A program made the translations under genes and the position numbers. Of a stretch of DNA of 43,451 bases, positions 25,753 through 33,337 are shown piece after piece. Each line of letters opens with the position of its first letter. Position 1 is the first letter of the stretch. The DNA is from Paraburkholderia mimosarum LMG 23256 = NBRC 106338 (GTDB lineage: Bacteria > Pseudomonadota > Gammaproteobacteria > Burkholderiales > Burkholderiaceae): assembly GCF_000739815.1 (NCBI RefSeq), contig NZ_BBJJ01000059.1, positions 1 through 43,451 on the forward strand. The letters are read 5' to 3'. The notes below the pieces were generated by a model, which worked only from the letters and a program-made list of their open reading frames with translations, searched no databases and had not been told where the DNA came from.

Positions 25753-26553
25753 TCAATTAGCACGCACGCGGCGCAGCAGGGCACCGGCAAGCATCAATAC
25801 GGTCGTGAGCCCGACGAGCAGCGAAGACGCGGCCGCGACGACGGGCGTCAGGTCCTGGCGCAGCGTCGACCAGATCCGCACGGGCAACGTCTGCAGGGTG
25901 GGGCTGGACATGAAGATGGACACGACCACCTCGTCCCACGAAGCGAGAAACGCAAAGATGGCGGCGGCGAACAGGCCCAGCCGGATCGCCGGCAGCGTGA
26001 CGCGCAGCTTCACCGTGAGCGGCGACGCGCCGCAAATGACGGCTGCGTCCTCCAGCGCCGTGTCGAAACTCACGAGCGAATTGCTGATCGAGATGATCGA
26101 GAACGGCAAGGCGATGATCAGATGCCCGATCACGAAGCCGGTCATCGTGCCGTTCAGGCCAACGCGCAGGAAGAACGCATAGAGCGCGACGGCCAGCACG
26201 ACCACGGGCAGCACCATCGGCGTGAGAAAAAAGCCCTGCACCGCCTTGCGTCCGCGAAACTTGCCGCGTACGAGCGCAAGCGATGCGAGAAACCCGATCG
26301 CCACCGAGAGCATCGTGACGATCACCGCCAGCTTCGCGCTCGTGAAGAGCGAGTCGATCCAGCCCGGGTCGGTGAAAAGCTGCCGGTACCACTCGAGCGT
26401 CCAGCCCGGCGGCGGGAAAATGAGCCACTGCGAATCGCCGAACGACAGCGCGACGATGAAGACGACAGGCAGCAGGAGAAAAAGCGCGACGGCCGCGCCC
26501 ACGGCCACCAGGATCCAGCGCAGCCCGCCGAGACGATCGAAATCGAGCAGCAT
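25753..26553 (-). CDS. ABC transporter permease (PotC-like)
   Basis: The 266-residue protein has about six membrane helices, the first at 15-37. A binding-protein-dependent transport EAA loop reads EDAAVICGASPLTVKLRVTLPAI, where the permease docks on the ATPase. The ATG at 26553 is preceded by GGGAGGG about 8 bases upstream and follows the previous permease stop by one base. The longer frame to 26619 overlaps that gene and is rejected. It is one of two inner-membrane subunits of the importer. Confidence 0.93.
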   Translation of the reverse strand: MLLDFDRLGGLRWILVAVGAAVALFLLLPVVFIVALSFGDSQWLIFPPPGWTLEWYRQLFTDPGWIDSLFTSAKLAVIVTMLSVAIGFLASLALVRGKFRGRKAVQGFFLTPMVLPVVVLAVALYAFFLRVGLNGTMTGFVIGHLIIALPFSIISISNSLVSFDTALEDAAVICGASPLTVKLRVTLPAIRLGLFAAAIFAFLASWDEVVVSIFMSSPTLQTLPVRIWSTLRQDLTPVVAAASSLLVGLTTVLMLAGALLRRVRAN

Positions 26554-26554
26554 G

Positions 26555-27439
26555 TCAGCGCCCTCCCATACTTGCGTTCGCACGGCCCGTGAAGCGCAGT
26601 TGCAACGCATAGAGCGCAAGCGTCACGGCGAGCAGCACGAAGGCTGCGGCGCCCGCGAGGCCCCAGTTGAGCAGTTCCTGCACGAGCTGCGCGATCAGTT
26701 CCGCCAGCATCATGTACGAGGGACCGCCGAGCAGCGCGGGCGTGACGAAGTATCCCAGCGCCATCACGAACACCATGAGCGCGCCGGAGGCGACGCCGGG
26801 CATGGCGAGCGGCACGAGAATGCGCCAGAACGCCTGCCAGCGGCTCGCACCGCAAACCGCCGCGGCGCGCAGCGTCGACGGGTCGATGCTGCGCAGCGTG
26901 GCGTGCAGCGGCATCACGAGAAACGGCAGCATGATGTAAGTCATGCCGATGGTCACGCCGGTGAGGTTGTTCACGAGTGACAGCGGCTCGTGGATCACGC
27001 CGATCGCCATCAGCATGCGGTTGATCGGCCCGGTCTGCTGCAGCAGCACCATCCACGCGAAGGTCCGCGCGAGCAGGTTGGTCCACATCGAGAGCAGCAG
27101 GATTGCGAACAGCACGGAACTGAGCTTGCGCGGCGCGATGGCGAGCAGCCACGCCATCGGAAAGCCCACGAGCAGCGTGACCAGCGTCACGACCGTCGCC
27201 ACGAGGAACGTATTGCCGAACACGCGCAGATACGTGGTCGAGCCGAGCAACTGCTCGTAGTTGTGCAGGCCCGGCGTCGGTTCCAGCACACTGCGCAACA
27301 GCAGCGAGAGCACCGGCAGCAGGAAGAAGATCACGAGCAGCAGCATGGCCGGCGCCAGCAGCCGCATGCTACGCCAGTCGCGCCGCTTGCGCGCGGCCGT
27401 CGCGGGCGGGTGCGCGACGGTACTCAATACGTTGGGCAT
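26555..27439 (-). CDS. ABC transporter permease (PotB-like)
   Basis: The 294-residue protein has about six membrane helices (the first about 26-48) and a conserved cytoplasmic loop LRAAAVCGASRWQAFWRILVPLAMPG (the EAA motif). Its ATG at 27439 has an AAAGGAAA ribosome site. It lies 41 bases after the binding-protein gene and directly before the second permease. The paired PotB/PotC architecture with a single ATPase indicates a polyamine-type (but not necessarily polyamine-specific) importer. Confidence 0.93.
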   Translation of the reverse strand: MPNVLSTVAHPPATAARKRRDWRSMRLLAPAMLLLVIFFLLPVLSLLLRSVLEPTPGLHNYEQLLGSTTYLRVFGNTFLVATVVTLVTLLVGFPMAWLLAIAPRKLSSVLFAILLLSMWTNLLARTFAWMVLLQQTGPINRMLMAIGVIHEPLSLVNNLTGVTIGMTYIMLPFLVMPLHATLRSIDPSTLRAAAVCGASRWQAFWRILVPLAMPGVASGALMVFVMALGYFVTPALLGGPSYMMLAELIAQLVQELLNWGLAGAAAFVLLAVTLALYALQLRFTGRANASMGGR

Positions 27440-27480
27440 GATGTTTCCTTTCGAACCGGTTCGCGACGTCGGACTGGCTT

Positions 27481-28512
27481 TTACTTCGATTGCCACGCGT
27501 ACCAGCGCCTGGCGATCGCGTCGCGGTTCTCGGCCCAGTACTTCATGTCGAGATTGATCTGCGAGTCCTTGTATTGATCGGGCAGCGTCTTCGCGATACC
27601 CGCCGGCATCAGCGCGGCCGATTTGACGTTGACCGGGGCGTAGCCCGTGTCGGCTGCGAATTTCGCCTGCGCCTGCGGACTCGTTGCGGCCGCGAGATAC
27701 TTCATCGCTGCGTCGCGATGCTTCGCGCCCTTCGGGATCACGAGCATGTCGGCGGCGGTGAGGTTCTGGTTCCACGAGATCCCGACGGGCACGCCGGTTT
27801 GCGCGAGCGCGTGCAGACGACCGTTCCAGAACATGCCGATCGGCGCCTCGCCCGAAGCGAGCAGCTGCTGCGACTGCGCACCGCCGCTCCACCAGACGAT
27901 GTCGCTCTTGATCGTGTCGAGCTTCTTGAACGCGCGGTCGAGGTCGAGCGGATAGAGCTTGCTGGGCGGCACGCCGTCGGCGAGCAGCGCGATTTCGAGC
28001 ACGCCGGGCGCCGACCACTTGTAGAACGTGCGCTTGCCGGGGAAGCGCTTGGTATCGAAGAGATCCGCCCAGGTTTGTGGCTGCGCGCCAGTGAATTTCG
28101 CCTTGTTGTAGCCGAGTACGAACGAGTAATAAAAGCTCCCCACAGCGGCCGGCGTCGCGAAGCGCGGGTCGAGTTCGTCCTTCTTCACCACCGAATAGTC
28201 GATCGGCTCGATCAGCCCGGCCTTTTGCGCGGCATAGGCAAAGTCGCCCTCCACGTCCACGACGTCCCAGCTCACGTTGCCGCTGTCGACCATCGCCTTG
28301 AGCTTGCCGTAGTCGGTCGGGCCGTCCATGAGCACACTGATGCCGCTTGACTGCGTGAACGGCTGCGCCCAGTCCTTCTGCTGCGACGATTGCGTCGTGC
28401 CGCCCCAGCTCGTGAAGACGATCGGGTCGGCGGCCAGTGCGGACGCTGCCGCGAGCGTCGTTGCGCACGCAACGAACATCGGCGCGATAAACGAGGTGCT
28501 TCTGCTGCTCAT
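27481..28512 (-). CDS. ABC transporter periplasmic substrate-binding protein (PotD-like)
   Basis: The 343-residue protein has a signal peptide cleaved near ALA-ADP. The type-II periplasmic-binding fold follows: IVFTSWGGTTQSSQQKDW at the start, a hinge region with VVDVEGDFAYAAQKAGL and FYYSFVLGYNK, and an end DMKYWAENRDAIARRWYAW. It belongs with spermidine/putrescine-type binding proteins. The ATG at 28512 has GGAGAGAG upstream; the longer frame is not supported. It starts 103 bases after the flavin-reductase gene, so a separate promoter is possible. The ligand may be the compound degraded by the neighbouring enzymes. Confidence 0.92.
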   Translation of the reverse strand: MSSRSTSFIAPMFVACATTLAAASALAADPIVFTSWGGTTQSSQQKDWAQPFTQSSGISVLMDGPTDYGKLKAMVDSGNVSWDVVDVEGDFAYAAQKAGLIEPIDYSVVKKDELDPRFATPAAVGSFYYSFVLGYNKAKFTGAQPQTWADLFDTKRFPGKRTFYKWSAPGVLEIALLADGVPPSKLYPLDLDRAFKKLDTIKSDIVWWSGGAQSQQLLASGEAPIGMFWNGRLHALAQTGVPVGISWNQNLTAADMLVIPKGAKHRDAAMKYLAAATSPQAQAKFAADTGYAPVNVKSAALMPAGIAKTLPDQYKDSQINLDMKYWAENRDAIARRWYAWQSK

Positions 28513-28615
28513 GGCTCTCTCCGGTGATACGGTTGGTTGTCGCTTCGTCAGGCCGGCTGCGAGAAAACGCGCCGGAATCGGGGTTGGGGTAGCTGGGTCT
28601 TGCATCGCCGCGGCT

Positions 28616-29584
28616 TCAATGCGTCAGCGCGAGCGGCTGCACGGTGCCGGCTTCGTTGTCGCCGACATAAATGCCGAACGCGTCCTGCCTGCGTTCGCGC
28701 ACATAGCGTTCGAGCATCGAGCGCACGGCGTCGTCGCGCAGTTCGTCCCAGGGAATCTGCGAAAGCGGCACGATGCGGATGCTGCTGTCGAGCCAGGGCG
28801 AGCCGTTTTGCATCACGCGGCCGCGATAATAAATTTGCACGCCGGGCGCTTTGCCGCCGGCGTCCTCGAACACGGCGAACAGAAAGTCGAGATGCGCACG
28901 CAAGCCGAGCTTCGCGAGCACGCCCCGCAGGCTGGCGGGGTCGCTCGCCGGTTCGAGCCTGATGCCTGTGGGCAGCGTCACGCCTTTGGCCGTGTCGACG
29001 AGCACGAGCCCGTCGCGATGTTCGAGAATCGCGCCCACCGTCGCACGCGCACCGGCCGCGGCCAGCGCGTCCTGCGAGAGGCTGAAGTTCACGTACGCGC
29101 CACGGCAGTAGCCAAGCGGCGAGGCACTCGTTTGAACGAAATCGACCACGCGGCCGATCAGGATGATGTGATCGCCCGCGTCCACGACGTCGTGCGTCGT
29201 GCAGTCGAAGCTCGCCGCAGCGCCGTCCATGACCGGCGCGCCCGTTTTGCGTGTGCTCCAGGGCACTTGTGCGAACTTGTCGGCGGCCTTCGAGGCGAAC
29301 ACGCCCGAAACCTGCTGCTGGTCTTCGGCAAGCACGCTGACGGCGAAGCGGCGCGTTTGCGAGAACACGGCATGGCTCGACGCCGTCTTCGCGATGCACA
29401 CCAGAATGAGCGGCGGGTCGAGCGACACCGAGGTGAACGAGTTGGCCGTGAAGCCGCGCGGCGAACCATCGGGCTGGATCGTCGTGACGACGGTCACGCC
29501 CGTCACGAAGGCGCCGAGCGCGCGGCGAAATTCGGCGGCATCGAAAGTCGGTTGCGCGAGGTGGTCAGTCATCGGCTCAGCCAT
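28616..29584 (-). CDS. Flavin reductase with extra C-terminal domain, copy 1
   Basis: The 322-residue protein has an N-terminal flavin-reductase-like (RutF/HpaC) domain (about 15-170) with RALGAFVTGVTVVTT, GFTANSFTSVSLDPPL and FDCTTHDVVDAGDH. A second domain (about 180-322) follows, whose start (ATVGAILEHRDGLVLVD) resembles a Nudix strand-loop but lacks the Nudix box. The usual reductase is about 165-180 residues, so this is roughly twice the normal length. It shares the terminal motif FGxYxGDxxxGTVxPL with the second copy at 33334. It starts 8 bases inside the hydrolase gene (start 29584, AGGAG upstream), so translation is coupled. It would supply FMNH2 to a flavin monooxygenase such as the one at 34329. 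Confidence 0.88.
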   Translation of the reverse strand: MAEPMTDHLAQPTFDAAEFRRALGAFVTGVTVVTTIQPDGSPRGFTANSFTSVSLDPPLILVCIAKTASSHAVFSQTRRFAVSVLAEDQQQVSGVFASKAADKFAQVPWSTRKTGAPVMDGAAASFDCTTHDVVDAGDHIILIGRVVDFVQTSASPLGYCRGAYVNFSLSQDALAAAGARATVGAILEHRDGLVLVDTAKGVTLPTGIRLEPASDPASLRGVLAKLGLRAHLDFLFAVFEDAGGKAPGVQIYYRGRVMQNGSPWLDSSIRIVPLSQIPWDELRDDAVRSMLERYVRERRQDAFGIYVGDNEAGTVQPLALTH

Positions 29585-30470
29585 GGCGTTCTCCTGTGTT
29601 TGCAACGCTATTCGCGGCATGCGTCGACGCCGAAGCTTCGGACAGGAACGCGAGCAGGCTTGCGTTGACGCGCTCCGGGTCGGTGACGTTCATCATGTGG
29701 CGCGCGTTCGCGATGACTTCCGCGCGGCCGCGCGGCGCGACCGCCGCCATCGCATGCGACATCTGCGCGCTCGAATTCGGATCGCACTCGCCGGTGAGGA
29801 AGAGCGCGGGCACCGCGAGCGCCGCGAGACGCCCTACGTGGGCATCGTCAGCGGACGCAAAAAGACGGTAGGCACGCGCGTAGCCCACGGGATCGACGGC
29901 AAGCAGCAGCGCTCGCACTGCCTGCGCCGCCTGGGTCAAATGACCCGGAACCGGATCGCCGAACCAGCGCGAGAGCGTCGCGTCCACACCGCTCGCGGCG
30001 GGCGCGTCGCCGAGACTCGCCGCGCGCGTCATCACCGCTTCGCGCTGTGCCGGCGTACGGTCGTACACCGCGTTCATCGCGACCACGCTCAACGTGCGCG
30101 GCGCATTGAGCAGCGCGAATTCGAGCGCGACGAGCGCGCCCATCGAATGCCCCACCACGTGCGCGCGCTCCACGTGGATGGCGTCGAGCAGCGCTTCGAG
30201 CTGCGCAGCGTATTCGTCGAGCGTGGGCTCGGCGCTGGGAAGCGCGCTCTCCCCATGACCGAGCATGTCGTAGGCGACGACACGAAACGATTCGGACAAC
30301 GCCGCGATCTGCGGCGCCCACACGCTCTGGTTCATGCCCACGCCGTGGATCAGCACTACGGTTTCGCAGTCGGCATCCGGCTGCGGCGCGTACACGCTGT
30401 AGCAAGTGCCTGCGATGCTTGCGCGCTGGCCACGCGAGACAGCATGTTCGGAGACGAAATCAGGCTTCAT
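29577..30470 (-). CDS. Alpha/beta hydrolase, RutD-like, copy 1
   Basis: The 297-residue protein carries the oxyanion motif IHGVGMNQSVW, the nucleophile elbow GHSMG (Ser109), an acid in GECDPNS (Asp230) and the histidine in NARHMMN (His258). It is clearly paralogous to the hydrolase at 32516, with shared HGVGM, GHSMG, a VYxRT segment and RWF/HWF. It is the first gene of the minus-strand arm and overlaps the flavin reductase. The serine triad fits ester, lactone or carbamate/amide cleavage. Two GntR-type operators lie 27-80 bases upstream. Confidence 0.9.
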   Translation of the reverse strand: MKPDFVSEHAVSRGQRASIAGTCYSVYAPQPDADCETVVLIHGVGMNQSVWAPQIAALSESFRVVAYDMLGHGESALPSAEPTLDEYAAQLEALLDAIHVERAHVVGHSMGALVALEFALLNAPRTLSVVAMNAVYDRTPAQREAVMTRAASLGDAPAASGVDATLSRWFGDPVPGHLTQAAQAVRALLLAVDPVGYARAYRLFASADDAHVGRLAALAVPALFLTGECDPNSSAQMSHAMAAVAPRGRAEVIANARHMMNVTDPERVNASLLAFLSEASASTHAANSVANTGERHG

Positions 30471-30496
30471 GGTTCAAGCTCGTGTTCGATGAGATT

Positions 30497-30550
30497 ATGG
30501 TATGCCATCTTATGGCCCACAGCAATGCGCGATGTATTATGGAATACCAT
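30497..30550 (-). promoter_or_regulatory. Paired GntR operators upstream of the minus-strand catabolic/importer arm
   Basis: ATGGTATGCCAT at 30497-30508 and ATGGAATACCAT at 30539-30550 are near-perfect palindromes. Their centres are 42 bases apart, about four helical turns. They match the sites at 31437, 31878 and 31893 and resemble known FCD-GntR operators (TGGTATACCA). They lie between the second gntR and the first gene of the minus-strand arm. Confidence 0.7.
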
Positions 30551-30625
30551 GAGATTGTCCGCGCCTCGCTATGGCGTGCGCAGTGCCGGGTTTCGCATCC
30601 AAAACCGACGCGCGAATTGAGCAGA

Positions 30626-30660
30626 CAAAAGAAAAAGGCCGCCGGCGTTTGCCGGCGGCC
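30626..30660 (-). terminator. Rho-independent terminator of the second gntR
   Basis: GGCCGCCGGC (30637-30646) and GCCGGCGGCC (30651-30660) form a perfect ten-pair stem with a four-base loop. On the minus strand it is followed by a run of mostly T (plus-strand A at 30626-30636). It lies 31 bases after the gntR stop. Confidence 0.85.
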
Positions 30661-30690
30661 TCTGTGAGACGGCCAGGTAGCTGGGGCGCC

Positions 30691-31377
30691 TCAAGCCTCC
30701 CCGGGCTCCTCGTTTTGCGCGGCGAGCGCCGAGAGCGCCAGCTCGGAAACCCGCTTGATGTGCGCGAACGACGCCGCGGCCGCCGCCTCGCCGTCGCGCC
30801 GCTCTATCGCATCGAGCAGCAGGTTCATCTCCCGGTTGGAGTCGCTGCCTCGCCCCGGCGTGGCGATGGTCAACGCGCGCAGGCGGTTGATGCGCGCATT
30901 GAGCGTCTTGACGAGCGTGAGCGATACCTGCTTGTTGGCGGCCTGGAACAGCGTTTCATAGAAACGCTCGGTGTACTCCACCACGCGCGGCAAGTCGCTT
31001 TTTTCGAACGCGTCTTCGATCTCCGTGCGAATCTCGCGCAACTGCTTCACGACCTCCGGCGTGGCGCTCTCGGCACAGGCCCGGGCGGCGTTGGCTTCGA
31101 GCAGCCCGCGCAGTTCGTAGATCTCGCCCACGTGGGCGGGGTCGAGCCGCGCCACGATCGGCCCTTGCCGCGCGACGCTCTCGACCAACCCTTCGGTCTC
31201 GAGATGGCGGAGCACCTCGCGCACCACCGTGCGGCTCACGCCAAGCTCGTCGCATAGCGTGCGTTCGACGAGGCGCGTGCCCGGCCGAAAATATCCCTGG
31301 ACTATCGCGCCGCGCAGTTTGTCGAGCGTTAGCTCACGCAGGGTCTTGGCGTTGCGGTCGATTTTGAGGTCTTGCAT
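30691..31377 (-). CDS. GntR-family (FCD) transcriptional regulator, copy 2
   Basis: The 228-residue protein has a winged helix-turn-helix (about 8-72) with CDELGVSRTVVREVLRHLETEGLV, and an FCD helical domain to about 220. The DNA-contacting helix is the same as in copy 1 and both share INRLRALTIA in the effector domain, so they are paralogues. It is transcribed alone, is closed by a strong terminator at 30626-30660, and has one operator copy (31437-31448) about 60 bases upstream, indicating autoregulation. The ATG has no strong ribosome site. Confidence 0.92.
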   Translation of the reverse strand: MQDLKIDRNAKTLRELTLDKLRGAIVQGYFRPGTRLVERTLCDELGVSRTVVREVLRHLETEGLVESVARQGPIVARLDPAHVGEIYELRGLLEANAARACAESATPEVVKQLREIRTEIEDAFEKSDLPRVVEYTERFYETLFQAANKQVSLTLVKTLNARINRLRALTIATPGRGSDSNREMNLLLDAIERRDGEAAAAASFAHIKRVSELALSALAAQNEEPGEA

Positions 31378-31436
31378 AGGCGGCGATGAGGCGTTGGTCA
31401 GGAGATGAACGAAAAGCCGCGCACCAGGGCGTGGAT

Positions 31437-31448
31437 ATGGAATGCCAT
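31437..31448. promoter_or_regulatory. GntR operator upstream of the second gntR
   Basis: ATGGAATGCCAT lies within the near-palindrome ATATGGAATGCCATAT (31435-31450). It sits between the gntR start (31377) and the DUF1330 stop (31504). Confidence 0.65.
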
Positions 31449-31503
31449 ATTATGACGCAACCGACGTTCAGCTTTCCCTCCGCCAGCCGCAGCAGGTGAG
31501 TGA

Positions 31504-31794
31504 TCACCCCACCAGTCCCTCGACGATCGTGATCTGCGCCACGCAGTGTCCATCGCGTTTCGCCTTGGCCGCCTGATACTCCGGCGACCGATAACAGTCG
31601 AGCGCCGCTTGCATGTCGGGGAACTGAATCACGACGTGCCGCGCGAACGACTCCCCTTCCAGCACCTGCGCCGCGCCGCCGCGTGCGAGAAACACGGCGC
31701 CGAACTTCTTGAACGCCAGCGGCGCAGCGTCCGTGTAGTCCTTGTACTTCTCGGGATCCAGCACGGTGACATGGGCAATCCAGTACGCAGTCAT
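31504..31794 (-). CDS. DUF1330 family protein
   Basis: This 96-residue single-domain protein begins MTAYWIAHVTVLDPEKYKDY, with the family motif VIQFPDMQAALDCYRSPEYQ and a final strand AQITIVEG. Its fold is the ferredoxin-like dimeric type of antibiotic-biosynthesis monooxygenases. It has an excellent AGGAGGAG ribosome site before ATG 31794; the longer frame to 31833 is not used. It is divergent from the AA_synth operon and faces the two operators at 31878-31904, so it is likely co-regulated and may help the oxidative pathway. The exact reaction is unknown. Confidence 0.88.
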   Translation of the reverse strand: MTAYWIAHVTVLDPEKYKDYTDAAPLAFKKFGAVFLARGGAAQVLEGESFARHVVIQFPDMQAALDCYRSPEYQAAKAKRDGHCVAQITIVEGLVG

Positions 31795-31877
31795 CTCTCC
31801 TCCTGTCCATCTTCGAGCATCAAAAGTCCGCAAACCCTTGCCAGACGGGCGTCACGGCATCTATCGGGTTAACACTC

Positions 31878-31904
31878 ATGGCATTCCGTAACATGGTATA
31901 CCAA
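31878..31904. promoter_or_regulatory. Tandem GntR operators at the divergent DUF1330/AA_synth promoter
   Basis: ATGGCATTCCGT (31878-31889) and ATGGTATACCAA (31893-31904) lie 15 bases apart centre to centre. The second contains the perfect palindrome TGGTATACCA. They are in the 150-base divergent gap and probably control both directions. No -35/-10 pair could be placed with confidence. Confidence 0.65.
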
Positions 31905-31944
31905 AATGCCTCACACACACGATCAATGTACCGAGGAAGTCGCC

Positions 31945-32547
31945 ATGAGCCTGATCCGCAAGTCCGTCCTGCATGTCGAGAACATCTTCGTAGATGGCGA
32001 AAAGCCCGCTGCAAAACCGCTGAAGATGATCGGCGCGGTCGCTGTCATCAAGAACCCATGGGCGGGCCGCGGTTATGTGGAAGACCTCTCGCCCGAGATT
32101 CGCGCCCTGGCGCCTAAATTGAGCGAACACCTCACGAAGCTCATCATCGACGAAGCCGGTTCGGGCGAAGCCGTCGAAGCCTTCGGAAAGAGCGCCATCG
32201 TCGGTCTTTCCGGCGAGCTGGAGCATGCGTCCGCGCTCATTCACACGCTGCACTTCGGCAACACCTACCGCTCGGCCGTGGGGGCGAAGTCGTATCTCGC
32301 GTTCAACAACACGCGCGGCCCGGCCAATGCGCCGCTCCTCATTCCGATGATGGACAAGAACGACGAAGGCCGCCGCTCGCATTACCTCACGCTGCAGTTC
32401 TCGATTGCGGATGCGCCGGCCGCCGACGAACTCGTCATCGCCATTGGCGCCGCAACGGGCGGCCGTCCGCATCACCGCATTGGCGATCGCTACAAAGACC
32501 TCGCGGAACTCGGAAATGACGTCAAGAACCCTGCCGCTGTCAAATAA
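31945..32547 (+). CDS. AA_synth (DUF1185, PF06684) family protein
   Basis: The 200-residue protein begins MSLIRKSVLHVENIFVDGEK and contains the conserved AVAVIKNPWAGRGYVEDLSP, a GxGEAVEAFGKSAIVGLSGELEH region, and LHFGNTYRSAVGAKSYLAFNNTR. These mark the PF06684 family, known from structural-genomics work to have a chorismate-mutase/YjgF-like fold; the biochemical role is unproven. A GAGGAA ribosome site precedes ATG 31945. It is the first gene of the plus-strand catabolic arm, and the hydrolase start overlaps its end by 32 bases. By position and fold it may play a part like RutC in the Rut pathway (inference). Confidence 0.87.
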   Translation: MSLIRKSVLHVENIFVDGEKPAAKPLKMIGAVAVIKNPWAGRGYVEDLSPEIRALAPKLSEHLTKLIIDEAGSGEAVEAFGKSAIVGLSGELEHASALIHTLHFGNTYRSAVGAKSYLAFNNTRGPANAPLLIPMMDKNDEGRRSHYLTLQFSIADAPAADELVIAIGAATGGRPHHRIGDRYKDLAELGNDVKNPAAVK

Positions 32548-33337
32548 GCGCGTCGCGCACTATCTGGAGCAGGGCGCGGGCGAACCGCTCGTCCTGATTC
32601 ACGGCGTGGGCATGCAGGCAACCGCGTGGCATCCGCAGATCGAAGACTTGTCATCCGAATTCCGGGTGATCTCGGTCGATATGCGGGGCCACGGCCAAAG
32701 CGATGGGCTCAAAGCCGGCGCCGCCTTGCCGCAGTTCGTTGAGTGGGCAACGGATTTCATCGAGGCGCTCAACGCAGGCCCCGTCAACCTGGCCGGACAC
32801 TCGATGGGTTCGTTGATCGCGGCTGGCGTCGCCGTCACGCGGCCGGATCTGGTGAAACGCGTAGCCGTGTTGAACGGCGTGTACCGCCGCACGGAGCAGG
32901 CGCGCGAAGCGATGCTGCGGCGCGCCGCCGAATTGCGTTCGGGCATGATCGACGTGGAGACCCCGTTGCGGCACTGGTTCAACGCGGACGAAGCGCAACA
33001 GGTCGCCGCGCAAAAAGTCGAGTCGTGGCTAAAAACGGTGAACCTCGCGGGCTACGCCACGGCGTATGCGGCCTTTGCGAGCGGCGACGAAGTCTACGCC
33101 GACGGCTGGAACACGATTGCCTGCCCGGCTCTCGTGCTCACGGGCGCCGACGATCCGAATTCGACGCCGGAGATGGCAAGGCAGATGGCGCGAGCCGCTC
33201 GAAACGGCCGGGCCGTCGTGATCAAAAACGAGCGTCACGTGGTGAATCTGACCGCGCCCAACGAAGTCAATCGCGCGCTGCGTGCCTTTGCAAACGGCGC
33301 CGCAAGCCGAAAACCACGAAGTGGAAGTGTGAAATGA
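32516..33337 (+). CDS. Alpha/beta hydrolase, RutD-like, copy 2
   Basis: The 273-residue protein has IHGVGMQATAW (oxyanion), GHSMG (Ser96), an acid in GADDPNS (about Asp213) and the histidine in NERHVVN (about His241). It is paralogous to the hydrolase at 29577. ATG 32516 overlaps the AA_synth gene; the open frame further upstream belongs to that gene's other reading frame. Its TGA overlaps the next gene's ATG (ATGA at 33334-33337), so it is translationally coupled to the flavin reductase, repeating the arrangement of the minus-strand arm. It would cleave an intermediate after oxygenation. Confidence 0.9.
   Translation: MTSRTLPLSNKRVAHYLEQGAGEPLVLIHGVGMQATAWHPQIEDLSSEFRVISVDMRGHGQSDGLKAGAALPQFVEWATDFIEALNAGPVNLAGHSMGSLIAAGVAVTRPDLVKRVAVLNGVYRRTEQAREAMLRRAAELRSGMIDVETPLRHWFNADEAQQVAAQKVESWLKTVNLAGYATAYAAFASGDEVYADGWNTIACPALVLTGADDPNSTPEMARQMARAARNGRAVVIKNERHVVNLTAPNEVNRALRAFANGAASRKPRSGSVK

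Noticed and set aside
25372..26592. Long plus-strand frame of 406 residues opposite the importer genes
   Set aside because: Rich in Arg/His/Glu repeats, antisense to the ATPase and permease genes with clear motifs, so it is a shadow.
28328..30620. Two long plus-strand frames opposite the flavin reductase and hydrolase
   Set aside because: Antisense to genes with complete motifs and ribosome sites; no family match.
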